Below, piece after piece: positions 51,832 through 59,887 of a stretch of 64,000 bases of DNA. The notes under the pieces were generated by a model. The model made no database searches, was not told the DNA's origin, and was given only the letters and a program-made list of their open reading frames with translations. Each line of letters opens with the position of its first letter. Within the stretch, counting starts at the first letter, position 1. The position numbers were made by a program, and so were the translations under genes. Location: NCBI RefSeq assembly GCF_000494755.1, contig NC_022657.1, forward strand, positions 7,780,001 to 7,844,000, read 5' to 3'. The DNA is from Amorphoplanes friuliensis DSM 7358 (GTDB lineage Bacteria > Actinomycetota > Actinomycetes > Mycobacteriales > Micromonosporaceae).

Positions 51832-52737
51832 CTAATTGGTGCCGAGGGGCTGTCCCGCCGCGGCGGCGTCCTCGAGCAGTTGGTTCGTTTCGGCCTCGGT
51901 GGCGTCGACCAGCGGTGAACGCACGGGTCCGGCGGGCAGCCCGAGGGCGCGCAGTCCGGCCTTGACGAGGATGGTGCCCTGGGTCCGGAAGATGCCGGTG
52001 AACAGCGGCAGCAGCTCGCGGTGCAGCGTGAGAGCGCCGGCGACGTCGCCGCGCTCGTACGCCTCGATCATGGCCTTGGTGCGGGGGCCGATGAAGTGGG
52101 TCGAGGTGCCGACCACACCGACCGCGCCGATCGACAGCAGCGGCAGGATGGCGGCGTCCTCGCCGGAGTAGTACGCAAGATCGGTGCGGCGCAGCACGTC
52201 GGCGCTCCCGGCGATGTCGCCCTTGGCGTCCTTGACGGCCACGATGCCGGGGTGCTCGGCCAGGCGGACCAGCGTCTCGGTGGCGATGGGCACACCGGCG
52301 CGGTGCGGGATGTCGTAGAGCATGACCGGCAGCCCGACGGAGTCGGCGACAGTCGTGAAGTGCCTGATCAGGCCGGCCTGCGGCGGCTTGTTGTAATACG
52401 GCGTCACGACCAGCAGCCCGTGCGCGCCCGCCTTCTCCGCGGCGCGCGACAGCTCGACGGTGTGGGCGGTGTTGTTGGTGCCGACTCCAGCGACGATCCG
52501 GGCGCGGTCACCCACGGCCTCGACGACGACCCGCAGCAGGGTCTCCTTCTCGGCGTCGGTGGTGGTCGGGGACTCACCACCCGTCCCGCTGATCACCAGG
52601 CCGTCGTGACCCTGCTCGTCCACCAGCCACGTGGCCAGCTTCGCCGCGCCGTCGACATCGAGGGAGCCGTCCGCTGTGAACGGGGTCACCATGGCCGAGA
52701 GCAGCCGGCCGAAGGGCCGCGGGTGGTCGTGCGTCAT
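51832..52737 (-). CDS. dapA: 4-hydroxy-tetrahydrodipicolinate synthase
   Basis: The 301-residue TIM-barrel enzyme condenses pyruvate and aspartate semialdehyde in the lysine/diaminopimelate pathway. Schiff-base Lys169 (IVAVKDAKGD) and Tyr141 (LYDIPHRAG) are present, as is GTGGESPTTTDAEK. It is first of the dapA-rnj pair. dapB is 9 kb away in the same direction, separated by an inserted accessory region. Confidence 0.96.
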   Translation of the reverse strand: MTHDHPRPFGRLLSAMVTPFTADGSLDVDGAAKLATWLVDEQGHDGLVISGTGGESPTTTDAEKETLLRVVVEAVGDRARIVAGVGTNNTAHTVELSRAAEKAGAHGLLVVTPYYNKPPQAGLIRHFTTVADSVGLPVMLYDIPHRAGVPIATETLVRLAEHPGIVAVKDAKGDIAGSADVLRRTDLAYYSGEDAAILPLLSIGAVGVVGTSTHFIGPRTKAMIEAYERGDVAGALTLHRELLPLFTGIFRTQGTILVKAGLRALGLPAGPVRSPLVDATEAETNQLLEDAAAAGQPLGTN

Positions 52738-52800
52738 ACCGACAACTTATCGGACGGCCGGAGAGGTTTCCCCGTCGCCGGTGTGCCCGGGCTCCCGGCC

Positions 52801-53313
52801 TCAGACGTAGAACGACGTGAAGGGTGCCCAGGGGAGGTTGCGCAGGACGCTGAAGATGCCCCAGGCGGCGATGAAGACGCCGATCACTCCCGGGCTGAGG
52901 TTCAGCTGCGGGATCTTCCAGCCGAAGAGCCGGCGCCCGGCCCAGGCGACGTACATGTAGAGCAGGAACGGGACCACGAAGACGAACAGCGCGTGGTGGC
53001 GCGCGGCGGCCGGGATGTCGCCGTGGAGGAGGTACCAGGCGGCGCGGGTGCCGCCGCAGCCCGGGCAGATGAAGCCGGTGGCGTACTTGAGCAGGCAGGT
53101 GGGCGCCGCGCCCGCGTTGGCCTCGGTCGGACTGGTCGCGTAGGTGTAGCCGACCGCACCGGCCATGCAGACGAGCATCGCGGCGGGGGCGACCCAGACC
53201 GGCGAATCGCGCCACTTGCGCTGGATGAAGCGGGTCACACGGTCCTGCTGCGGCTCCTGGTAACCCGGGTACTGCGGAGGAACAGGCGGGGGGCCCGTGA
53301 CCGTGCTGCTCAT
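52801..53313 (-). CDS. DUF2752 membrane protein
   Basis: The 170-residue protein has a Pro-rich cytoplasmic N-terminus, then three membrane helices. The family hallmark is FICPGCGGTRAAWYLLHGD, with CxxCGGTRA. Function unknown. ATG 53313 overlaps the upstream glycosylase-like gene's stop by 4 bp, favouring this start over an ATG 9 bp earlier. Confidence 0.85.
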   Translation of the reverse strand: MSSTVTGPPPVPPQYPGYQEPQQDRVTRFIQRKWRDSPVWVAPAAMLVCMAGAVGYTYATSPTEANAGAAPTCLLKYATGFICPGCGGTRAAWYLLHGDIPAAARHHALFVFVVPFLLYMYVAWAGRRLFGWKIPQLNLSPGVIGVFIAAWGIFSVLRNLPWAPFTSFYV

Positions 53314-54551
53314 GGGCGCCACGCTACACCTGGGGAGGCAACCTTCAGCGCGGCCGTGAGGGGCCCCGCCAGGTCACCTCGCTGCGGTGCGGCGACCTCC
53401 GTCAGGCCCAGCCAGCCGGCCAGCCGGTGCAGTTCGGCCGCCAGGGCGGTGGCCGTCTCCTCCTGGTCAGCGGCGGGCTCGAGCCAGGCCGCCGGGATCT
53501 GGAGCACGCCGGTCTTGCGGTCGGCCTTGAGGTCGACCCGGGCGGCAAAACTGTCACCGAGCAGGAACGGCAGCACGTAGTACCCGTAGAGCCGCTGGGC
53601 GGCCGGGACGTAGATCTCGATGCGGTAGTTCATGTCGAAGAGCCGCTCGGTGCGGGCACGCTCCCAGATCAGCGGGTCGAACGGGCTGATCAGCGTGGCC
53701 GCGCGCACCTTCCTGGGCAGTTTGGCCTCGTGGTGCAGATAGGTGGGCCCCTTCCAGCCGGGCACGGTCACCGGGAGCAGCACCCTGTCCTCGACCAGCT
53801 CGGCCACAGCCTGCTTGAAGCCGAGGACCGGCAGCCGGAAGTAGTCGCGGAGCTCCGGCTCGGCGGCCACACCGAGCGACCGGGCCGCCAGCTCGACCAG
53901 GGCCCGGAACGAGTCCTGCGGTGACGGTGTCGGGATGTCGAGCACCTGCCCCGGGATGACCCGCTCGGTCAGGTCGTAGCGCCGGGCGAACGACGTCGTG
54001 CGGTCGGAGGCCGAGACCTGACCCGTGTAGAACAGCCACTCGAGAGCCTGCTTGACGAGCGACCAGTTCCACCCCCAGTTGTCCTTGGAGCGCGGCACGT
54101 CGTGCTCGATCTGGGCCGCCGTGATCGGGCCCCGGTCGCGGACCTCACCGAGCACCCGGGCGACCAGCTCGGGCTGCTGCTGGGCGACACGCACCATGCT
54201 GCCCCAGGCGTAGTCGGCGGCATTGTCCATGCGCCAGCGGAACAGCGGGTGGAGGTCGACCGTGATCAGCGACGCCTCGTGACCCCAGTATTCGAACAGC
54301 TCGCGGGGGCCCCGGTAGGCCGCGCGGTCCAGCAGCTCCGGCGCATAGGGGCCGAGCCGGCTGTAGAGCGGCATGAAGTGGGCCCGCTGGAGGACGTTGA
54401 CCGAGTCCATCTGGATCAGGTGCAGGCGGCGCAGCACCCGGCGCAGATGACGCATGTCGGTGGACCCGCCGGGGACGGGATCGGTGAAACCCTGCGCGGC
54501 GAGGGTGATGCGCCGGGCCTGCGCGACGGAGAGAGTGTCGGGTACGGGCAC
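53310..54551 (-). CDS. YcaQ/AlkX-like winged-helix DNA glycosylase
   Basis: From GTG 54551 the protein is 413 residues and belongs to the HTH_42 (YcaQ/AlkZ) DNA-glycosylase superfamily. The N-terminal segment has RLHLIQMDSVNVLQRAHFMPLYSRLGPY. QMD fits the Q-phi-D catalytic motif of the YcaQ/AlkX branch, rather than Q-phi-Q of AlkZ. HDVPRSKDNWGWNWS and SPFDPLIWERARTERLFDMNYRIEIYVPAAQR are further family signatures. Relatives unhook interstrand crosslinks or remove bulky N7 adducts. It overlaps DUF2752 by 4 bp and is divergent from a GNAT gene. Confidence 0.9.
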   Translation of the reverse strand: MPVPDTLSVAQARRITLAAQGFTDPVPGGSTDMRHLRRVLRRLHLIQMDSVNVLQRAHFMPLYSRLGPYAPELLDRAAYRGPRELFEYWGHEASLITVDLHPLFRWRMDNAADYAWGSMVRVAQQQPELVARVLGEVRDRGPITAAQIEHDVPRSKDNWGWNWSLVKQALEWLFYTGQVSASDRTTSFARRYDLTERVIPGQVLDIPTPSPQDSFRALVELAARSLGVAAEPELRDYFRLPVLGFKQAVAELVEDRVLLPVTVPGWKGPTYLHHEAKLPRKVRAATLISPFDPLIWERARTERLFDMNYRIEIYVPAAQRLYGYYVLPFLLGDSFAARVDLKADRKTGVLQIPAAWLEPAADQEETATALAAELHRLAGWLGLTEVAAPQRGDLAGPLTAALKVASPGVAWRP

Positions 54552-54591
54552 AGAACAGGACGCTAGACGAGGGGTGTGACAAAGTGCGCCC

Positions 54592-55113
54592 ATGGTCGAC
54601 ATCCGTCCGCTGACCGACGCCGACATCGACGGTGTGGCAGTGGTGCACGTCCGCAGCTGGCAGGTCGCCTACGCCGGGATCGTCCCCGCCGAGCACCTGG
54701 ACCGGATGGACCCGGCCGTCAACGCCGAACGCCGCCGCACGCGCGCCGAGATCCCCGGTTCGAGGACGCTCGTGGCCGACGACAACGGCACCGTGGTGGG
54801 TTTTGTGTCGTTCGGGCCGTACCGCGTCGATCAGGGTGACGGGGTCAACCCGGCGCTGGGCGAGCTCTACGCGATCTACGTCCACCCGGACCGGTGGCAT
54901 GCCGGGATCGGCCGCCGGCTGCTGCGGGCCGCCCGCGCGGAGCTGACCGCGGCGGGTTACCCGGTGATGCGGCTCTGGGTCCTCGAGGACAACCACCGGT
55001 CCCGCCGCTTCTACAGCCGGGCCGGTCTTGCACCCGACGGTGAGCGCAGCATCTACACGCCGCGGGGCACCACGGTGGAGCTGCCCGAGATCCGCTACTC
55101 GGCCCGTCTGTAG
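54592..55113 (+). CDS. GNAT acetyltransferase
   Basis: The 173-residue protein has a complete GNAT core: VDIRPLTDADIDGVAVVHVRSWQVAYAG at the start, LYAIYVHPDRWHAGIGRRLLRAAR with the acetyl-CoA loop, and LWVLEDNHRSRRFYSRAGLAPDG. The substrate is unknown. It lies 10 bp upstream of a second GNAT, and both are probably cotranscribed. The two are only distantly similar. Confidence 0.88.
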   Translation: MVDIRPLTDADIDGVAVVHVRSWQVAYAGIVPAEHLDRMDPAVNAERRRTRAEIPGSRTLVADDNGTVVGFVSFGPYRVDQGDGVNPALGELYAIYVHPDRWHAGIGRRLLRAARAELTAAGYPVMRLWVLEDNHRSRRFYSRAGLAPDGERSIYTPRGTTVELPEIRYSARL

Positions 55114-55123
55114 GCTGCCGGGC

Positions 55124-55678
55124 ATGGCACTCGGCTTCGTCCGTCCGGCCCGTCCCGAGGACGCCGGCGAGATCGCACGCATTCAGCTGTCGACCTGGCG
55201 GACCGCCTACCGGCGGATGTTCCCGGCGCACGTGCTGGCCAACATCGACGAGGCCTACCTGGCCCGGGGCTGGTCCGAGGCGATCACCTCCCCGCCCTCA
55301 CCGCGGCACCGGGTGCTCATCGCCGTCGAGCAGAGCGAGTCCGCGTCGCCGGTGGTCGGCTTCGTGGCCGCCGGACCGGCCGACGAGCAGGCCCTGGCGC
55401 CCGAGGAGCCGGCACTGCCCGACGACATCGCCGCGATCACCGACCTGCTGGTCGAGCCGCGCTGGGGGCGCCGCGGGCACGGCAGCCGCCTGCTCGCCGC
55501 GACCGTCGACCTGTGGCGCGAGGACGCGTTCAAGGGTGCGGTGGCCTGGTCCTACGACGCCGACGACGCGATGAAGAAGTTCCTCGTCTCGACCGGCTGG
55601 GAGCCCGACGGCGCCGCCCGCGCCCTGGACGTCGACGACATGCTGGTCCCCCAGCTGCGCCTCCACGTGCAGCTTTAG
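55124..55678 (+). CDS. GNAT acetyltransferase
   Basis: The 184-residue protein starts at ATG 55124 (ALGFVRPARPEDAGEIARIQLSTWRTAY). ITDLLVEPRWGRRGHGSRLLAATVDLW is the acetyl-CoA-binding stretch, and DDAMKKFLVSTGWEPDGAARALDV the last unit. It pairs with the preceding GNAT. Its TAG overlaps the convergent permease gene's stop. Confidence 0.88.
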   Translation: MALGFVRPARPEDAGEIARIQLSTWRTAYRRMFPAHVLANIDEAYLARGWSEAITSPPSPRHRVLIAVEQSESASPVVGFVAAGPADEQALAPEEPALPDDIAAITDLLVEPRWGRRGHGSRLLAATVDLWREDAFKGAVAWSYDADDAMKKFLVSTGWEPDGAARALDVDDMLVPQLRLHVQL

Positions 55679-56508
55679 CCCTTGTCGGCGCCCTCCGTAG
55701 CGCCGCGGACGAAGTAGCGCTGGAAGACCACGAAGATGATCGCCACCGGGATGGTGGCGAGCAGGGCCGCGCCGAGCTTCAGCGGATACTGGTTGCCGGC
55801 GCCGAGCGAGCCACTGACCAGGTCGGCCAGGCCGCGCGGGAGCGTGAACAGCGACGGGTCCTGCACGGCGACGACGGTGTGCGGGAACTCGTTCCACGAC
55901 CCCTGGAACGCCAGGATGGTCAGCGTGATGAGCGCCGGGCGGGCCGACGGCAGCACCACCGACCAGAAGGTCCGGAAGACACCGGCGCCGTCGATCCGGG
56001 CGGCCTCCTCGATGCTGACCGGCACCGAGTCGAAGAACTGTTTCATGATGAAAACGCCGGCCGCGTCCACCATGATCGGCACGATCAGCCCGGCGTAGCT
56101 GTTGTACATGCCCAGCTGGTTGAGCACGAGGAACTTCGGGATCAGCAGGACCACGGGCGGCACGGCCATCAGCGCGATGACCCCGGCGAAGAGCACCTTG
56201 CGACCGCGGAACTGCAGCCGGGACAGCGCGTACCCGGCCATCGAGTTGAACAGGACCCGGGTCAGCGTGACGACCACGGTCACCAGGACCGAGTTGCCCA
56301 GCCAGGTCGGGAAGCCGGTGCCGTCGAAGATCCGGGCCACCGAGTCGGTCGTGAACGGGTGCGCGAGCGGCGACAGGGGGTTCGCCGCCGCGTCGGCCTC
56401 GGTCTTGAACGAGTTCCCGATCTGGATCACGAACGGGTAGAGGAAGAGCAGCGAGAAGAAGACCAGGATCGTGTACCCGGCGAAGCGGGTGGTGAGCGTA
56501 CGCATCAT
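55675..56508 (-). CDS. Sugar ABC transporter permease (MalG type)
   Basis: The 277-residue inner-membrane permease has six helices and the EAA loop EEAARIDGAGVFRTFWSVVLPSARPALIT, which contacts the ATPase. It pairs with the MalF-type permease upstream (4-bp overlap). No ABC ATPase is encoded in the cluster. Actinobacterial sugar importers of this type usually share one multi-use ATPase (MsiK), so this one probably does too. Confidence 0.93.
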   Translation of the reverse strand: MMRTLTTRFAGYTILVFFSLLFLYPFVIQIGNSFKTEADAAANPLSPLAHPFTTDSVARIFDGTGFPTWLGNSVLVTVVVTLTRVLFNSMAGYALSRLQFRGRKVLFAGVIALMAVPPVVLLIPKFLVLNQLGMYNSYAGLIVPIMVDAAGVFIMKQFFDSVPVSIEEAARIDGAGVFRTFWSVVLPSARPALITLTILAFQGSWNEFPHTVVAVQDPSLFTLPRGLADLVSGSLGAGNQYPLKLGAALLATIPVAIIFVVFQRYFVRGATEGADKG

Positions 56509-57530
56509 TTCTCCCTCAGCGCGCGCCGCTGCAGCAGGGTGAACACCACGATGATCAGGAACAGCACGAACGAGATCGCCGCGCCGGAGCCGTAGTCGAA
56601 GTCCCGGAACGCGGTCCGGTAGGACAGGTACGCGGGTGTCAGCGTCGTCTTGGCCGGATCACCCTGACTCATCACGTAGATCTGGTCGAAGACCTGCCAC
56701 GTGCCGATCAGTCCCAGTGTCAGCACCAGGAAGAGGGTCGGCCGCAGCTGCGGCAGCGTGATGTGGCGCAGGCGCTGCCAGCGGCTCGCGCCGTCGATCA
56801 GCCCGGCCTCGTCGAGCTGGACCGGGAGGTTCTGCAGCGCCGCCAGGAACATCAGCATGAACGTGCCCGAGGTGGTCCAGACGACCAGCGCGATGATGGC
56901 GCACATCGCGACGCTGGGCCCGGAGGTCCAGTCCCACCAGGTCAGGCCGAGGACGCCGTGCCCGGTCAGCGCGGCGGGCGGCGCGGTCGAGTCGAGCAGG
57001 CCGACGCCGTCGAGTGCCAGGTGCAGGACACCGCGCGGATCGGAGAACCACTGGGGGCCGTTGATGCCGAGGAAGCTCAGGATCTGGTTCACCGCGCCGG
57101 TGTTCGCGAACATGAAGAGGAAGACCACGCTGACGGCGACCGAGCTGGTCACCGACGGGAAGTAGAACGCGGTCCGGAAGAACGCCTTCCGCTTGTTGAC
57201 CACGAGGGCCAGCCCCAGCGCCAGCACGGTCTGCAGCGGCACGACGGCCAGCACGTAGTAGGCGTTGTTGCGCAGGCTGGTCATGAAGTTCTGCCGGGCC
57301 AGCCCGTCCTCGCTGAACAGGCCGGTGTAGTTGTCCAGACCGGCGAGGGGCACTCCCGACCGGAACGGGCTGCCCTGCCCGTTCCAGTCGGTGAAGCTGA
57401 CCCAGAGCGCCATCAGGATCGGCACCAGCATGAACACTCCGAGGACGAGCACCACGGGTGCGACGAAGAGCCAGCCGGCCACCCGCTCGTTGCCGCGGAT
57501 GCCGCCCCGCTTACCGGCGACGGAGGACAA
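56505..57530 (-). CDS. Sugar ABC transporter permease (MalF type)
   Basis: The 341-residue permease has an EAA loop DEAGLIDGASRWQRLRHITLPQLRPTLFL. TTG 57530 is the best start (SSVAGKRGGIRGNERVAGWLFVAPVVLVLGVFMLVPILMALW), immediately after the binding-protein stop. An extra periplasmic segment (about residues 160-220) is larger than usual. It forms the channel with the MalG-type partner. Confidence 0.9.
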   Translation of the reverse strand: MSSVAGKRGGIRGNERVAGWLFVAPVVLVLGVFMLVPILMALWVSFTDWNGQGSPFRSGVPLAGLDNYTGLFSEDGLARQNFMTSLRNNAYYVLAVVPLQTVLALGLALVVNKRKAFFRTAFYFPSVTSSVAVSVVFLFMFANTGAVNQILSFLGINGPQWFSDPRGVLHLALDGVGLLDSTAPPAALTGHGVLGLTWWDWTSGPSVAMCAIIALVVWTTSGTFMLMFLAALQNLPVQLDEAGLIDGASRWQRLRHITLPQLRPTLFLVLTLGLIGTWQVFDQIYVMSQGDPAKTTLTPAYLSYRTAFRDFDYGSGAAISFVLFLIIVVFTLLQRRALREK

Positions 57531-57532
57531 CG

Positions 57533-58771
57533 TCAGCCGCCGAGAGCCGTCTGGGCGTTCTTCTGGAAGCGCTGCAGGACCTCCTGCGGCTTGGCCGTCG
57601 CCAGCCCCTGCAGACCCGTGTCGAAGTCGGCCAGGACGCTGTCCATCTTGGGCGCGTTGACCGGGCCGTGGCCGTACGCGGCACCGGCGACGAACGGCGC
57701 GTCGGCCGGGAACTCGCTGGTGTACTGCGTCTGCGCCGACTGACGCGAGGGCATCACGCCGAAGGCTTTGGCGTACGAGAGCTGCTGTTCGGTGGTGGTC
57801 ATCGCCTCGACGAACTTGATCGCCTGGTCCTTGAACTTGCTCTTGGCGGCGATGCCCCAGCACTGGGTGAACGACAGGGTGCCCTTGCCCTTGGGACCGG
57901 CCGGCAGCTCCTTGACGGTGTATTTGACGTCGGGGAAGTCGGCGGACAACGCCCCCTTGATCCAGTTGCCCTCGACGGTCATCGCGGCCTTGCCCTTGCC
58001 GAAGGCCTCACCGGCCCAGCCGGCGTCGAGCGCGCTCGGATATTTGGCCAGACCGTCCTTGAGCAGGCCCTGGACGTAGGTCAGCGCGGCGACGTTCTCC
58101 GGGGTGTCCGCGGTGGCCTGCTTGCCGTCGTCGCTGACCAGCCAGCCGCCGGACTGCACCAGGAATGCGCCGATCCGGTCGCGGGTGTCTCCGAGCGCGA
58201 GCGGGACGACGTTCTTGGCCTCGAGTTTCTGCGCGGCCGCGGTCAGCTGCTCCCACGTCGTGGGGATGTCGGCGTCGGTGAGTCCCGCCTTCGACCACAG
58301 GTCCGTGTTGATGATCAGGGCCAGCGTCGAGGAGTCCTTCGGTACGCAGTAGAGCTTGTCCTGGTAGGTGAACGCTTGCCGCAGATTGGGGTAGAAGTCG
58401 TCGACGTTCGAGATCTTGTCCGCGTACGGCTCGAGTGCCCCCACGCTGGCGTAGTCGGCGAACCGGGCCGCGTCGACGTAGAACACGTCGGGCGGGGTGC
58501 TGCCGGCCAGTGCCTGACCGAGCTGCTGGACGATGTCCTGCGCCGGCGTGACCGTGGCCTTGTTGCCACTGGCGGCGGCCCACTTGGCGGTCGCGTCGTT
58601 GACGGCCTTGGTCTCCGCGTCGCCGGACGACGCAATCATGATCTTCAGGTCGGCGGGACCGCTGCTCTGCTGTGTGGTGCTGCCGCCGTTGTCGTCGAAG
58701 CCGCTGCCACAGGCCGTGGTGGTCAGGAGGAGGGCGGCCGCGACCGCCGTGACAAGTCTGCTGCGTCTCAT
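57533..58771 (-). CDS. Extracellular sugar-binding lipoprotein (ABC importer)
   Basis: The 412-residue type 1 solute-binding protein has a lipoprotein signal with lipobox LTTTAC (Cys21), then ADLKIMIASSGDAETKAVNDATAKWAAASGN. Family motifs include PPDVFYVDAARFADYA, YCVPKDSSTLALIINTDLWSKAGL and GKAAMTVEGNWIKGAL. It captures a sugar, probably an oligosaccharide given the neighbouring hydrolase. It lies 9 bp after lacI and directly before the permeases, one operon. Confidence 0.92.
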   Translation of the reverse strand: MRRSRLVTAVAAALLLTTTACGSGFDDNGGSTTQQSSGPADLKIMIASSGDAETKAVNDATAKWAAASGNKATVTPAQDIVQQLGQALAGSTPPDVFYVDAARFADYASVGALEPYADKISNVDDFYPNLRQAFTYQDKLYCVPKDSSTLALIINTDLWSKAGLTDADIPTTWEQLTAAAQKLEAKNVVPLALGDTRDRIGAFLVQSGGWLVSDDGKQATADTPENVAALTYVQGLLKDGLAKYPSALDAGWAGEAFGKGKAAMTVEGNWIKGALSADFPDVKYTVKELPAGPKGKGTLSFTQCWGIAAKSKFKDQAIKFVEAMTTTEQQLSYAKAFGVMPSRQSAQTQYTSEFPADAPFVAGAAYGHGPVNAPKMDSVLADFDTGLQGLATAKPQEVLQRFQKNAQTALGG

Positions 58772-58780
58772 GGGGGACTC

Positions 58781-59761
58781 CTAGGGTGCTGTCTGGCGCA
58801 GGACGAGGGAGGGCTGGAGCAGGAGTTGCCGGGTCTCGGCCGAGCGGTCGAGGACACCCGCGAGCAGGTCGATGCAGCGCGCGGCTGCTTCGGTGAGGGG
58901 CTGGCTGACACTGGTGAGGCCGACCGCCTGGGCGACGGCGGTGTCGTCGAAACCGATCACCGCGCACCGGTGATCGAGCTCGCGGGCGGCGCGCAGGGCA
59001 CCGAGCGCGAGGGAGTCGGAGGCGCAGACCAGGGCGTCCACGGACGGCAGCAGGTCGCGGGCGGCGTCGGCGCCCGGGTCGATGCCGTCGGCGACCGCCC
59101 GGTCGAGCCCGGCGCTGGGCAGGCCCGCCGAGCTCAGTGCGGTGGCCCAGCCGTCGCGCCGGGCGTCACCGACACCGGAACCGGCGGGCCAGCCCAGAAA
59201 TCCGATCCGCCGGTGCCCCGAGCCGAGCAGGTGCCGGGTGGCCGCCTCGGTGCCGGCGGCGTTGTCGACGTCCACCCAGGAGTGGGTGTCGGGTGCACCC
59301 CAGGGCCGGCCGAAGGTCACGAACGGCACCTGACGCTCGGCCAGCCAGGACGTCCGCACATCGCCGTGGTGGGTGCTGGTCAGCACAAACGCGTCCAGGT
59401 CGTACGCGGTGAGCAGGTCCTCGTAGGTCGCGATCTCGCCGTCGTCGTCGGTCGCGGTGTAGAGCATCACCCGGTAGCCCGCCGGCGCGGCCGCGTCGGT
59501 GAGCCCGTGCAGGAACCGGTCCAGCACCGAGCCGTTGATGCCGTCGCGGGCCGGTTCGATCCGCACGGCGATCAGCCGCGACCGGCCGGTCCGCATCTGC
59601 CGGGCCGCCTGGCTGACCCGGTAGCCGAGCGCCGTGATCGCCTCGCGCACCCGCTCGCGGGTCTCCTCGCGCACCACCTCGGGGGTGTTCAGCACGTTGG
59701 AGACCGTCTGCCGGGAGACCCCGGCACGGTCGGCAACGGTGGCGATCGTGACCTTTGGCAA
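58781..59761 (-). CDS. LacI-family sugar regulator
   Basis: I choose TTG 59761 as start: AAGGGG lies six bases upstream and the product begins with the canonical LacI headpiece PKVTIATVADRAGVSRQTVSNVLN. Upstream ATGs at 59809 and 59806 would add residues encoded across the operator, so they are less likely. The 326-residue protein has an HTH (1-55) and a periplasmic-binding-like effector domain (FVTFGRPWG, HRRIGFLGWPAGSG, ALVCASDSLALGALRAARE, VIGFDDTAVAQAVGLTSVSQPL). It is first in the leftward lacI-binding protein-permease operon and is divergent from the debranching-type hydrolase. Confidence 0.9.
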   Translation of the reverse strand: MPKVTIATVADRAGVSRQTVSNVLNTPEVVREETRERVREAITALGYRVSQAARQMRTGRSRLIAVRIEPARDGINGSVLDRFLHGLTDAAAPAGYRVMLYTATDDDGEIATYEDLLTAYDLDAFVLTSTHHGDVRTSWLAERQVPFVTFGRPWGAPDTHSWVDVDNAAGTEAATRHLLGSGHRRIGFLGWPAGSGVGDARRDGWATALSSAGLPSAGLDRAVADGIDPGADAARDLLPSVDALVCASDSLALGALRAARELDHRCAVIGFDDTAVAQAVGLTSVSQPLTEAAARCIDLLAGVLDRSAETRQLLLQPSLVLRQTAP

Positions 59762-59778
59762 CTTCGACCCCTTGTCCT

Positions 59779-59822
59779 CTTGAACGATCCAATTCGCATC
59801 CGGCATCATTGGATCGATCAAG
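59779..59822. promoter_or_regulatory. Paired LacI-type operators in the divergent promoter
   Basis: CTTGAACGATCCAAT (59779-59793) and ATTGGATCGATCAAG (59808-59822) are inverted copies with one mismatch. Each is also a near-palindrome centred on CG, as LacI-family sites are. Centres are 30 bp apart. Binding here would control both the leftward ABC operon and the rightward hydrolase. Confidence 0.75.
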
Positions 59823-59887
59823 TTTCTGGAATGTTTCGCACTTTGCTCCACGACCCGGCTACCTGTCAAGACCGCTGAGGGGATCCC

